Below, piece by piece: positions 1 to 13,300 of a DNA stretch of 64,000 nt. A model generated the notes under the pieces. That model worked only from the letters and a program-made list of their open reading frames with translations, did not search any database and was not told the DNA's origin. Position 1 is the first letter of the stretch. Each line of letters begins with the position of its first letter. This stretch comes from Azadirachta indica (lineage: Eukaryota; Streptophyta; Magnoliopsida; Sapindales; Meliaceae). The stretch spans positions 16,092,363 through 16,156,362 of the forward strand of contig CM040449.1 in the NCBI GenBank assembly GCA_022749755.1, given 5' to 3'. The position numbers were made by a program, and so were the translations under genes.

Positions 1-1526
1 TTACTTCAAAAAGCAAGCCAATGAAAGCCTATGCTTAAAATTTTTTTTAAAAAATTCATTAAAATACTTTATTTTACCAGTAAGTCATAAATGCTATTTT
101 AATTAATATATATGTACGATAATATAAAAATCGCTCATAACACTAATTAAATTTGATAAATATCTCTAAAATTAAAAGTCGAATTTTTGAATAAATACTT
201 ATATTTCTTAATGTAATTTGTATACAATAATAATAGCACTCCTTAATGGAACTAAATAGCTATAAATAGGTAATTTTATTAATTTTTATTATTATTATTA
301 TTATTTTTTTGGGTTTTTGTTTTTTACCTTCCACTAACACTTACAATCATTTGAAAAACTATCTTATCTACCATTTGCTTAAATGTCATAATGAAAATTT
401 GACAATATCTCCTTTAAAGGCAAGAAATATAACAAAAAGTGAATACAATCACGATCAATTTAGGCTTAAAACCCTACCAAAAATATCAATTAATCATTCA
501 CATTTTACTATTTTCTAAATTCTTGTAGCAAACAAACTTTAGTTAATGGATAATAAAATTTTTGGTATCAATGCCTTAAAATATTTAAAAATATATATTT
601 CAAATAAGCAACTCTTTTCGTATATTTATTTCTTTCACAAATTCTAAATTTTTCACAAAATTATGATCACGTAACAAAAGTTATAGCAGGAGTAATTTAA
701 TTGATTAGATCATTTAGTGTGAAGTCAAAAGTTTAAAAATTATTTTTTTTCCGTCTTTTAAACTCAATTTATATTTATTTTAAAAAAAAGGTACCACCTA
801 TATATTAAAAATAAAAAGAAAATAAAAGTAATTACGTAACAATACGTGTAACATGATAAAAATCTTATTAAATCATTAGTGTGAATATTTAAATATAACA
901 ATGTTTTTTATAATTAAATTAATCATAAGATATGGGTAACCAAAGCAAGTTGCTTATATTAATTAATTGTTTAATTTCTCCTTTTACCTTTATAAAAAAT
1001 AATAAGATACCAATTGATGAACAAATTGATTAAATTTTAGGTGACAATATCACTATTCAAATCCAATTTTAGATCTTGGTGGCATCACAATAACATGTTG
1101 TACGTATTATTTATGTACAAGAAGCAAAGTCAAATAGGATTGGCCTTACATAATCAATCCAATAAGTGACACCTATTTGTTCATATATTTTAATAAATTA
1201 GGTGGTGATAATTTATGTACAAATTTTTTATACAAATTGATGTGTTCACTTGGCGTGAGATGATATGATTCATAGCTAAAAACAAAAAATTAATATAATA
1301 ACTAAGAATAAAAAATATCGTAAAATATTGACGATTGTATTTGCACTCTTTCTATTATATTGTTTTATTTTTTTTTAATTTTCTTTTTTTTTAATATCAT
1401 AAACAACATATCTCAGTTAAATGTGAGTGTTATTTGAATTTCAAATTTCTTATGCCATCTCAAGAAATTTTATTAATAGAATTAATTACTCACGTCACAT
1501 ATATTATATCACATCAATTGACAAAT

Positions 1527-1549
1527 GTGTGTGTATATATATATATATA
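1527..1549. repeat. (GT)n(AT)n microsatellite
   Basis: A GT tract passes directly into an AT tract. It is a simple sequence repeat in intergenic DNA with no coding context. Confidence 0.85.
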
Positions 1550-1784
1550 AAGTGACAGACGAATTGCTCTTAATTTTGTACAATTTTTTATACCATTTGT
1601 AAATTATTAGATTTAGTTACTTTTAACAGTTAAAATTAAATTTAAAATATGTAATTAATATACATGTAAGATGCAATCTTAGTCATTAAAAATTTTTAAA
1701 TTTAATGGTTTACAAATAATATAAACACCATGTAAAGTGAAAAGGTTATTGATTTTTTATTATATACATTAAGCTCTCATATCT

Positions 1785-1789
1785 CACAC

Positions 1790-1821
<32 letters not shown>

Positions 1822-1822
1822 T
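1785..1822. repeat. (CA)n/(TA)n microsatellite
   Basis: A CA-rich stretch leads into about eleven TA units. It is a simple sequence repeat likely to vary in length between individuals. Confidence 0.85.
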
Positions 1823-2736
1823 TATAGCTTTTAAGTTGTCAATTTGGGAGAATAAAAAATGAAAAAAGAAAATCTATAATTAGGTAAAGAGAGTAAATAT
1901 TAAGAGCCTAACACACTAATAATCACTTTATCACATCATTCTCAATTAGTCGTGCTAAGAAAAATGTGGTAATTGACTTGTTTATAACACGGTCCTTTCA
2001 ATCATAACAAGGGCTACTTAAAATATAAAAATATGATGCTAAAAGATGTGGATAGAAATGAGAAGGAATTGAATAAAATCAAAACTATTTTAATTCAAGT
2101 TTTTTATAATTACACATAAAATTATGATTTTTTACATTTATTTTAATTTAAAAGGAATAAATGAAAAATTTTAGAATTGAAAAAACTCTTTTTTCAACTC
2201 TCAAGAAATTATATTAAACCGACATTAAAATTCTTTTTAGTATAAAATTTTAAAAGAAAATTATTGCATAGACGAATATAAATATTTCACAAAGAGATAA
2301 ATGAAAAAAAAATATTTAACTTATCTTATATACTAAAATATGTAATTTTTATCCAATATTAAAGTATCATTTGGCCGGCCAAATTAATTTTAAGAATTTG
2401 AATTAATAAAGCAAGTTTTTTTAATAAGGAAATTAATCTTTGCTTCTTTTTTTTTTTTTTTTGCCTAGAGATTCTCCATTATAATTAAATAAACATTAGT
2501 CTACATCAAATATTGATTAATTTGACATAACCTTTTTGGTTAATTAAATTGATAATACTTTTTTTGAAATATTCCAAGGAATATGACTTGAGAGATTTTC
2601 TCGAAATTTTGAAAATGAATTAAAAGCATGATAAATATATCAAGGGATATGCATGTTATCGTCTACATCATAACGTGAACATAAATAAATTAAATGCATG
2701 TTATGGTCTACATCAAGTGGATAAAGGCTTTATTCA

Positions 2737-2769
2737 TGTATATATATATGTATATACACACACACACAC
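2737..2769. repeat. (TA)n(CA)n microsatellite
   Basis: TA units are followed by about seven CA units in intergenic DNA. Confidence 0.85.
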
Positions 2770-5699
2770 CCATTATTACAATCAATCGATGTTCCCAAAT
2801 TATTATTAATACTATGACCAAATTGTTTGTGATAAATTAATTTCTTACAATTTTTTCTAATATTAAATTTTGAAATTTTATATATTAGAATTTAATATTC
2901 ATCAAGAAAAATGAAATTAAAAAAATTATAAAGTGATTGTTTTGATAAGCCTCTTATTGTAATTACATTTTTTTTATTAAAAAACAATAATAACATACTT
3001 AGTAATTTAGTATGCAAAATAAAATTTGTATTAAAATTGATGTGACACCTTTCAATAATTATCATGCAAGAGATAATAATTGATAAAATCAATTATTATC
3101 TATCAACGAATATAACTATTATGTCAATTGCTATATAAATTTTTATTTCAATTTTATATACATTAATTGTAGAAAAAACATATAAATTATGTAGCTAATA
3201 GATACACTTTCTTCACTAATAGTTAAGTAGTTTCTTTTTAGACACGTTTAAGTCTCTCATCCATACAAATTATTTTTTTTTAAATAGTTTTTGAAAAAGA
3301 ATTTTGAACCAAACATGAGCTAACTTGATACTTGTTAGTGTATAAATTTCCTCCTATACAACATTTTATATACTTATTTTTATCAACCAAGCATACCCAC
3401 CAAACTTATGTCTTGTTTGGTGAAGGACTAACCTAACACTAACACCAATATCAAATAAAAATCCAATTATGGGTTGCCGAAAACCAATATATTTATGAAT
3501 GTTTTATCATATAAATTTATGATAGTTTTTTGGTCATTTCAAAAGATTTTTTTGTTAAAGAATTTTAAATCATTCAACTCTAAAGCTGCTATACCAATTT
3601 GTGCAAACAAAAGATTAAACATAAATTCCATTTCATCTTACTTAAAACTTGTTATTATTTTAAATATAAGAATTTAAAAACCCTGTCTACTTAATTAATA
3701 AAATCGTAATATTATACTATAAATCAATTCAATTTAATACTATCAATATTATTTGTGTCAAATTTTATGAACACATTTTCCATTATTATAAATTTATTAT
3801 TTAATTTTAGTAAACAATTTTTATACATTTAGTTTAATAATATTTTTATACCATATTTTTCTTTAATTATTATTAGTAATGCGAGATGTGATAACAATTA
3901 ATTTAATCATATCTTCACTATATAATAAAAATGCATAATTGTTTAGGGTGTTATAGACTTAAAATAGTATGGTATAATTAACTATGGGCAAAAAGGTAAT
4001 TACACTATTCCACAACGATGCATGATAGCAAGCGTGCCCCATGTTATAATTTTGGTCACATGAATGTTTCACATTGGCTATACCCATCACGCCTCTTCCT
4101 CAATCTTATCTTATTTTATATATAAAAATTATAAATAAATAATTATATTTTAAACCTTAGAATATTCTTTCTTAAACAAAAAACAAAAAAAAGAAGACAT
4201 AAAATAAAAACAACCAATTTGGAAAACACTTTTTTGTTTATGTGCTGTGGCACTTACATTGTTGTCCCTCAGTTTTTAAAAAATAATAAATTAAGACATA
4301 TTTTGCTTACTTTAACAATTACATCCCTAGCACAGTAGCACTAACTAATATCAATAGGGATGATGATGCCAAGGTGAGAATAAAGAGACCTTTCTTATTT
4401 TTTATTTTATTCATATTATTTTGATCTTTATTTTTTATCTTATTTTTTGATAAATTTAATAGAGTGAAATGGATCATCCCTATATAGAGAATAGATTTTT
4501 CACTCCCGTTTATTTATTTATTATTTTTTTTATTTATTTTATTATATACTAAATAAAAATATATATTATATATTATAATATTATTCACGTGTAATAATAT
4601 ACTAAAAGTATAAACTTAATTACTTAATAAATTAAAAGAAATATAAATTATAACAAAAATTGTTAAATATTGTCTACATATACATTTTATTTTGAAAATA
4701 ACATTATATTTAATACACATATATATTTGCAGGTATATATTTAATTTTTTTAATCATGTCCCATTCTTCATTTTATCTATGTGCATAATAAAATAAAATA
4801 AATCAAATATAATTATATATAATGAAAAATTAGGAAGCAGGATCAGGGTAAAGAATATTAAATTATTTATCACCCTATTAAATAATTTGGGATTAATCTT
4901 TTTTGAATCTATTTTTTATATTCAAGAATATAATTCTAATTTGACCTCATTTAGAGTAAGTTTCCATGAGCCTTCGTATCAAACCTATGATAAAGTTTTA
5001 CCATCCCTAAAAATCAGGGAGTTATTTGTTAAAATTATTCAAAATGTGTGCTGATTTATTGTCTAGTAAAGTTTGAGGACAAAAATATTATTACCTCATA
5101 TCTAATTTAAAAAATAATTAAACACTTTTATAATTTTAAATTTTTGTAACTACTTAAATTGTCACACAATTATTTCTAACATTTATTAATTTAATTATTT
5201 TAGAAATTTCAATAACATGTTAATAAAAAATTTCAATCTCAACAATTAAATAAAAGATAAGCTAATTCATATTATTATTAAAATAAAAAATATGAAATAA
5301 AATACTGTAACATGTTCAAGAGATTATTACTAAGAATTTATGAAATTTTAATTAAATTTAAAAAATAAACCATTTAAATATTTTTAATAATCTAAAAAAA
5401 AATATATTTTAAATACCATCAACTATACTCACTTGCTTGGCTAGAAGCACACGCCTGCAGACACCAAAACACGGGGCCCAGTCAAATCCGCCGTAGGTCA
5501 GGTAACGGAAGTTAGGAAACAGAAAGGTCAACCGTTAGGGTTAAAACAGTAATTTCAAAACCACCGCTTAAAGAAAAACAAAAATGGAGATAATGAGAGT
5601 ACATGCATAATCATTAATTATTAAGAGTATTTATTAATTAATCAACAAGGATTATAAAATCTAAGCAAGCACCCTCTTTTATTTTATGGCAGTCTGTGA

Positions 5700-5849
5700 A
5701 CTGGATTTAAGAAAATTTTCAAGTCCGGTCTCCTCTAAGACAAAACTAGCACTCAGAACTGTATGTATGTCTGAAAGGGGGAGAAAGACGGGAACGGTGT
5801 GGTAGTAAAAGTTGAAGGGTCTGATACGGAGAAGAAGAAGAAGAATTGG
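5700..5849 (+). other. Probable 5' leader exon 1 of the tubby-like gene
   Basis: A stretch with GA-rich and (AGA)n sequence ends in a good donor, GTAAGC, at 5,850. Downstream DNA to 6,430 is T-rich and intron-like, ending in an acceptor TTACAG. The transcription start is not visible, so the left boundary is a guess. The call rests on splice-site fit and on the position just upstream of the tubby-like coding sequence. Transcript reads would settle it. Confidence 0.45.
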
Positions 5850-6430
5850 GTAAGCTGTCGGTGCTGCCGATGATAATTTTTTTTTTTCTTGCTTTATCTT
5901 ATGTCATGTTCTGTGGTTTTCTAGATCTGTATGTGTTCTGTTGTTTTAATAGTTAACACATTTTCTTTCCCGGAAAATTTTTCATGTATTGTTTGTTTCC
6001 TTGGAAAATTCCCAGAACCCAGTTTTTCTTTTTAATGATTTTTCGGGACTCTGATGGGGTTTGCTTTTCTGGATATACTCCAGCTATTAAATGAGTTTGC
6101 AAATTTTTATTTTTTGGAATTTTTTAGTATATGCTGATTTTTTTTTTCTGATATGACTACAGCAACAAGTATTTGGTTTCCATAAATTCTTTTTGGATTG
6201 TCTTTCATTCTGCTGAAAACTAGCTTGATGTATTGAACAAATTTCTAATTTTTGTTGTTTTCTTTGATGAAGTAAGTTGTGGAGATCACAGTGTTATGCC
6301 GTTTCATCTCTTAGAAGCAAAGTTTTTTTTTAAAATTATTTTTTCAAATTTTGACCTTTTACCTGCGTTTTAATCTGATGCTGAAGTTTTTTGTTGTTGT
6401 GGTGTTTTTGTTTTGGGGTTTGGGTTACAG

Positions 6431-6508
6431 AATTCATGTGAAAGTTTGATCTTTGTTTGGGAGGTGAAACAATGGATCTTTGATCAGTCTTTGGACATGC
6501 GATGAGAG
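6431..6508 (+). other. Probable 5' leader exon 2 with minimal uORFs
   Basis: The segment is bounded by acceptor TTACAG (6,425-6,430) and donor GTTGGT at 6,509. It contains three very short upstream ORFs: a start-stop (6,436-6,441), a three-codon ORF (6,472-6,483) and a two-codon ORF (6,497-6,505). If this exon is retained in the mRNA, scanning ribosomes would meet these before the main start at 7,118. The leader structure itself is inferred from splice sites only. Confidence 0.4.
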
Positions 6509-7009
6509 GTTGGTTTTAGCTTCTATCATTTTTTTATTAGTTTTTTTTTAAAGCTTAAATATTAAACAAAGCTTCCTTGCTTCCTTGTTAGATTCAATAG
6601 TAGTTCAGAATTCAATACTATAAACTTTTGCCCAAGCTTGATACTGTTGATTTTTTTAAATTTTTTTAGTAACTGGTGTTCCTTTTGCTTTTGATTCAAG
6701 AGTATTCTTTTTATTAACATTAGAGAAAATTAGAAATTTAGATGTTGAGTAAATAGTGATATTGGGTTTTGAGATGAGGTTTCAAACCCGCCAAAAGATG
6801 GTTTCTGATAAAAGTCTTGTATTTTAGGTGCTTTTGGTCCATGTGATGTGAGGCTTTTCTTTTATGAGAATCTTCTTTTCTAGCTTTGTGCTTTTCCGCC
6901 TCTGTCTTCTTTCTCTTTATTTCTTGGTTATTAAGCATGCAATCTAGAGTATCAAATCAAGCTTTTCTTTCTTTTTTTTTTTTTTTTTTAATTTGCAGTT
7001 ACAACTTAT

Positions 7010-7039
7010 ATGCCAGCATCACGATTTGTGGATCATTGA
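7010..7039 (+). promoter_or_regulatory. uORF of nine codons in the tubby-like leader
   Basis: This is ATG followed by eight sense codons and TGA, in the proposed last leader exon (acceptor TTTGCAG ending at 6,998) and 79 nt before the main ATG. uORFs of this kind often lower translation of the main frame. Whether this one does is unknown. Confidence 0.45.
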
Positions 7040-7117
7040 TAACTTAAGTGGAAAAGAATGTATTAATCAAGCTGGAAGATATATTAAGTTATTGGGTTTA
7101 TCAGTCTATTGGAGTAA

Positions 7118-9764
7118 ATGTCTTTCCGTAGTATAGTTCGTGATGTGAGGGATGGATTTGGGAGTTTATCGAGGCGTAGGTTTGAGGTGAGGCTTCCTGG
7201 TCATCATAATAGGGGAAAATCTCATGGGTCGGTGCATGAATTGCATGACGAGCCTGTGGTCATCCAGAATAGCCGTTGGGCTGGTCTCCCACCTGAGCTT
7301 TTGCGTGATGTGATCAAGAGATTGGAAGCAAGTGAGAGTACGTGGCCTGCTCGCAAGCATGTTGTTGCATGTGCTGCTGTGTGTAGATCGTGGAGGGAAA
7401 TGTGCAAGGAAATTGTGCAAAGCCCGGAATTCTCAGGAAAGATTACCTTCCCAGTTTCCTTAAAGCAGGTGAGATCTTTATGATGTTTTGTCGTGCTAAG
7501 AAGATGACTTCACCCTGTTTAACTAATTAATTGTCAATTTTATGTTCATTTACTTGGTTTCTCTATTTGTTTAATAGTCAGTCTTAGTATTAACAAGTGG
7601 ATGCATTATTATACTTTACTTTTGAATGAGATATTCTTTGTGATGCGGAATGCAGACTGACAAGTTGATAATTTACTTTCCATTTCCAGCCGGGGCCTAG
7701 AGATGGTACCATACAGTGCTTCATAAAGAGGGACAAATCTAATTTAACTTATCATCTTTTCCTTTGCCTCAGTCCTGGTAAGTTTCTCTCTTGTTTTTAA
7801 AATTTTCACTTTAATATGACCTGCCTTGTTATGTGCAGGGTGGATCTTACTTCGGGTAGATAATATTGTTATTGGCTTAGGGGTTTTTTTCTTTTTTGTC
7901 TTTTGGATTTCTCCAGCTAAAAGGTTATGCTCCATGTTTGGGAAGTAAAAAAAAGTTATAGAAAAAAGGAAAAACTATGGAAGGAAAAGAAAAGGGAGCA
8001 AAAGAAGAATGAAACAGAAAGAGATGTGGATGGGAAAATGTAATGGCAGTTGTAGGCTGAAGTTTGATTACTTATTCACTTTAAATTCACTGTAATGACT
8101 TTGTCTTGCTAAGTTTTTTGATTTTCGATTTTCAAGTTTATGAGAATATTTAAGGTGATGACAGCAACAAAAATCCTGGTTCCAAGTTCTTTTCATTGTA
8201 TTTTTTATTGAGATTGAAAAAAGGAATTGATGGAGTCTTACCTTCAAACATTGATGAGGTTGTTGCTCATTATGTGTTGAATCAGTAGAAAATTCTTGTA
8301 TCTAACAGCACTGTTGAGTTATACTGCTGGTTCTTCTTAGTAACTGGCGGTTAGTGTATGATGCATATGACTACAGGCCCTTGAGAATCTTGCTGACTCT
8401 AGGTTTTGCTGCTGATTGTTATTAGGGAAAACCAGGAGATGTTGTTATAACTAATGAGCAGTTTTATCTACTTCTATGATCCTTCATTTGTCAAAATGAA
8501 TAAAATGGTTCTGCCCTTGGAACCATATAGCTGGTGATGTTTGTTTATATGTATTTCCCTCAATTATATGAAATTTATGGTCATGTCATCTGTGGATGCA
8601 TGCATAATGAACGTGTGTGCTTGCAGCTTTGCTTGTTGAAAATGGGAAGTTTCTTCTTTCTGCAAAACGAACCCGGAGAACCACTTGCACCGAGTATGTA
8701 ATCTCCATGGATGCAGATAACATATCAAGATCAAGCAGCACTTACATTGGAAAACTGAGGTAGCAGTTGTCCCCTTTTACGTTTCTATATCTAATGCCCT
8801 CTGTTTTATGATTTGGTTTGGTAACTAAACATATCCTAAATTTGTGCTTATTTCTTCTCACTTGAGTCAAAATAAAATATTTTGCTGGAGTTGGATATTA
8901 TGCTATTCTGCAACAAAAGTATTTGTGTGATGGAAAGAAAAATATTGTGAAATTTAGTCCTGAATACATTTGAGGTTCCTTGATGTGTACTTGGAGGATG
9001 ATCCTTCGGTTTATTGCTGTATATTGATAGTTAACTAACTTTAGTGTACATCTTTTGGTTTCAGGTCAAATTTTCTCGGCACAAAATTTATCATTTATGA
9101 CACACAGCCTCCTTACAATAGTGCTCAGCTTCCCCCACCTGGCCGGAGCCGCAGGTTCTATTCGAAAAAAGTTTCCCCAAAGGTTCCGACTGGCAGCTAC
9201 AACATTGCTCAAGTCACATACGAGCTTAATGTTCTCGGCACTAGGGGACCTCGTCGGATGCACTGTACTATGCACTCCATTCCTGCTTCAGCCCTTGAGC
9301 CTGGTGGTAGCGTCCCAGGCCAGGCTGAGCTTAACCCTCGTTCCCTAGAAGACTCGTTCCGGAACTTCTCAAAATCAATTGACAGTTCAACTGAATTTAG
9401 CAGCTCACGGTTCTCTGACATTGTTGGGCCTCGAGATGACGAAGAGGAGGGAAAGGAGAGACCCCTGGTTCTTCGGAACAAGGCACCAAGATGGCATGAA
9501 CAGCTACAGTGTTGGTGCCTCAACTTTCGGGGAAGGGTAACCGTTGCATCAGTAAAAAATTTCCAGCTAATAGCCGCAACACAGCCTGCAGCTGGTGCAC
9601 CGACACCATCTCAGCCACCCCCGTCAGATCACGACAAGATTATCCTCCAGTTTGGCAAAGTTGGCAAGGATATGTTCACAATGGACTACCGATATCCTCT
9701 GTCTGCATTTCAGGCTTTTGCAATCTGCTTGAGTAGTTTCGACACCAAATTGGCATGTGAATAG
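7118..9764 (+). CDS. TLP: Tubby-like F-box protein (spliced, 423 aa)
   Basis: Four coding exons fit GT-AG sites and keep frame: 7118-7468, 7690-7777, 8627-8759 and 9065-9764 (1,272 nt with stop). The protein starts [16 protein letters not shown], as plant tubby-like proteins do. An F-box lies at about residues 55-110 ([17 protein letters not shown], then [15 protein letters not shown]). From about residue 118 the tubby barrel follows ([50 protein letters not shown]). It closes with the family's C-terminal signature ending [11 protein letters not shown] basic patch around residues 160-164 sits where family members bind phosphatidylinositol 4,5-bisphosphate. Known family role: membrane-tethered F-box proteins linked to SKP1 and to stress and ABA responses. 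Length matches plant members (about 380-455 aa). No break is seen. The call is firm, but which paralogue this is remains uncertain. Confidence 0.95.
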
Positions 9765-11700
9765 AAAAGAACATAGAGATTATGGTAAGAAGTAGAAAAT
9801 TTAGTTGGTCTACCTGGTTGTTTTATTTTCCAGAGAGTTTTATAGAATGGGAGTTGTTGTATGCAGTGTACAACTCATAGCTGGACTAAAAATTACATGA
9901 CAATGTCTGTGTTCATGGAAGAAGAATCCTGTCTTTTTCTGTTCTTTAAATATCTATATTTCTCCTTTACTATTTTGTGTGTTTGTCCTCTCTGTTTGTT
10001 TCCTGTGTCAAATGTTTTCTAATGTTCAAACCTATATTTTTCCTCTCTTTATGATTTCAAAAGAAACATCTCAGACTTCTTTTCTCTGCCGAAGAGTTTG
10101 TTCGTAAGTATTGTGATTCTACTTAAACTTTAAAAGCGTTACAATTAAAACGTTAGAATGAATATATTCAACAGCATTTGGCAAATAGAACATCAATAAC
10201 CAAAATAATTAGACTGAGAAAGGTACAATAGCTTAAAGAGGGAAACTCATTTCTTTTGGGCTCGTTGATTTTTCTACGAAAATAGCATTCTTATAACACT
10301 TTTAACACAAATTTATATTGTGGGTATTTTTCACTTATTATGTGGGTAAATGTCCCTCTTCTAACAATAGATATTATGCAAAATGTGCATACATATTTGA
10401 TGTTGTACTACAATTGTTTATATATATATATATATATATATTTGTAATAAATATTTTATGTAAATAAATTGTAATATTAAAAAAAATAGTATTGTTATAT
10501 TATTTACATAAAATTTTAGTCGACTTCTAATTTTAAAGTTGAAATCATTTACCACTTAACTATTTAAGAGTAAAAATTGTCTTAATCACTCAATCAATAA
10601 CTAGGTGGTAACAAATTCACACTATTAACATGAATGTGTAAGTTCGAGTTCTATCAATTTTGGTAAGACTCTTTCACCTTCTTATGAATAGATATCCTCT
10701 TCATGTAAATCAAAGTAGAAATTTCACAATATAAATGTATAAGGTGAATTATTATAGTGATCATGTAAACTTTCAGCAGAGTTCTAACTATATTTTACTT
10801 CTAGTATTTCAAAAAAAAAAAAAAAAAATATAGAAATTACACAAATTTGTTCATATATCTCTGATACCCTTAACTTTTAAATAATAATATAAAAAATATA
10901 TATTATAGTACTTATAAAAACTTTCAACAAACTCTAATTTTGAAGTAAAAATCATTTAAATTTGAACATCAATATTTTAACAATTTTATCATAATATTTA
11001 TGTAAATTGTCTGTAAATTCCTAACTTATAAAAATATTTTTTTAAAAAAAATAATTGAATTCCTTTTACTTTTAGGGTTGTTTGTTTTTCTAGTTGAAGT
11101 GTAAATATAATTATTCAGATATTTAAAAATTATTTATTTTTTAACTTATATATGAATATTTATTAAAAATATTTTAATATAATTAACTTAAAAATTTTAA
11201 CTTAAATTTAAATGATTAAATGTTTAAATAATTTAATATTTTTTTTTTTTTAAAAAATATCTCTAGTTTATTAATTTATTTATTTAACGAAATTAAAACC
11301 CTAATTAACAATTTTTTATATCTCTTCTCTATTATTGGTCTCCTCTACTTACCTTCTGAATTCTACTTATTTTATACTTTAATTATTGCAATAAATTTGT
11401 ATATTTATATAATTATAACTATATTACAATATGAATTATTATTTTTATTTAATTTTTATTAATCTTTTTATCATCGAGTAGAAATTAGTTTTTTTAAAAA
11501 AATATTTCAAATAAATAAATAATATATATTAGTATAATTTATTAATTTTTTATTTATTATTATGTTAATATAATTAAAATTATTATAAATATAAATATAT
11601 TATTTAAAAGAATATAAATATTAAAATATTAATTTTTAAACTTCTTATTTTATTAAAAAAATAATTTAATATTTATTTTAAAATATTTTAAAAAAAAAAA
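9765..11700. other. 3' flank of the tubby-like gene and AT-rich spacer
   Basis: The first 200-400 bases after the stop are probably the 3' UTR of the tubby-like transcript (T-rich, no open frame). Beyond about 10,100 the DNA is AT-rich with a (TA)n run at 10,418-10,441 and an A-run near 10,810-10,828. I see no gene. Confidence 0.55.
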
Positions 11701-11759
11701 ATAAATATATTATTTAAATTAAATTTTAATCATGTTTAAAGTTCAAACAAAAATAAATA

Positions 11760-13300
11760 AATAAATAAACGCTGCCTAATGTTGAAGTTTGAATGCTTGT
11801 GGATTTTAACTTGTAGTGTTGTTAACGCTGGCCCATCTTGGCCGGCATACAAGACAATAATTGATTTGATTTCCCATTTTGTCCCTTTGTTGCCATCTAC
11901 ATGTCCATTTTTAACCTTCAAATTTTTTTTTTTACAAAACATTTAAAAAAAAAAGCGTTTGCCTCTTCATAAAAATCTTAAATAAAACACTTTCAATGAA
12001 AATATTTAATAAATTATTTTACATGATTTAATTATTTTTATTATTAAAATTTTTATTATAATTAATTTATTAATATAGACAGCAAGATTTCAACATGTGA
12101 GTGTATCAATATATATGTACCTAAATCTATCACATCATTCGTACACTCATTTGTTGTCTATATAAATATATTAATTATAAAATATTTAATAAATTACTTC
12201 ACATATTTTAATTATTAAAATTTTTATTATAATTAATTTATCAATATAAGCTATAAGATTTCAACATATGAGTATATGAATAATCTGATATATTTGTTTT
12301 ATATAAATTTATCATGTCATTTGTTAAGTCATTTGTTGCCTATGCAAATGTATTAATTATAAAAATATTTAAACATATTTTAATTTTTTTTATCATTAAA
12401 ATTTTTATTGTAATTAATTTATTAATATAGGTTGCAAGATTTCAACAATGAGTGTACAAATAACATGATATACTTATTTTATGTAATATTATAATTTAAT
12501 CTACAAATTTTTTATTATACATATATTTGTTTTTAAATTTAATATATATTATTATAGTTATTAAAATTATGAGCCATAAAAGGTTACAATATAACATTAT
12601 AAATATGTAACCATCAAAATTTTGTGACCTTTAATGTTACACAAATTTTTTTATATAATTTATAAATAATTAGATTCTAATTATTAAAATTAAATATATA
12701 TATATATAAATAATATAATTTAATTTAATTAAAATATTTTTTAAAAAAAAAATTATTGAATTCCTTTCACTTTAATCTAGAAGTTGGATTGCTTGTGGAT
12801 TTTAGCATGCGGTGTCGTTAAAGCTGGCCCATCTTGGCCGGCATACAATACAACAATGGATTTGATTGCCCATTATGTCCCTTTGTCTGTTGCCATCTAG
12901 GTGTCCATTTTCAAGTTTTTTCTAGAAGACGTTTCAAAAAAAAAAAAAAACGTTTCGCCTCTTCATAAAAATCTTAAATAAAACACTTTCAATGAAAATA
13001 TTTAATAAATTATTTTACATGTTTTAATTATTTTTGCTGTTAAAATTTTTATTATAATAATTTGTTAATATAGACATCAACATGAGTGTGCGAATATGTT
13101 TGTATACAAATCATTCGTAGGTTCATTTGTTGTTTATGTGAATGTATTAATTATAAAATATTTAATCAATTGTTGATCATATTTTATTTATTTTTATTGT
13201 TAAAATTTTTATTATAATTAATTAATATAGGTTGTAAAATTTCAACAAATGAGTGTACGAATGATGTCATATAGTTGTTTTATGTAATATTATACTTTAA
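11760..13300. repeat. About 1-kb tandem duplication with internal 175-bp repeats
   Basis: Two direct copies begin near 11,785 and 12,786. Both carry GCTGGCCCATCTTGGCCGGC, the CCTTTGTTGCCATCTA-type stretch, a poly(A) tract, and the shared run CTTCATAAAAATCTTAAATA. Inside each copy a shorter unit recurs at roughly 175-bp spacing, with the shared core ATTAATATAG and TTTCAACA (near 12,075, 12,245, 12,425, then 13,065 and 13,225). Divergence between copies is visible (indels and substitutions), so the duplication is not recent. No coding sequence is present. It may be a non-autonomous element or local satellite; no terminal repeats were identified. Confidence 0.7.

Larger units (their letters stand above)
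1..5600. other. AT-rich intergenic DNA, no gene seen
   Basis: The stretch is very AT-rich with stop codons in all frames. The longest open frames (about 65-70 codons, for example near 309 and 3,474) have low-complexity Ile/Asn/Lys-rich translations without recognisable motifs. It holds several microsatellites, listed separately where clear. The GC content rises from about 5,440 onward, where the proximal promoter of the downstream tubby-like gene probably begins. I see no RNA gene or transposon coding sequence. Confidence 0.7.

Noticed and set aside
9209..9523. Minus-strand ORF inside the last tubby exon
   Set aside because: Shadow of a well-supported conserved exon; no independent motif.
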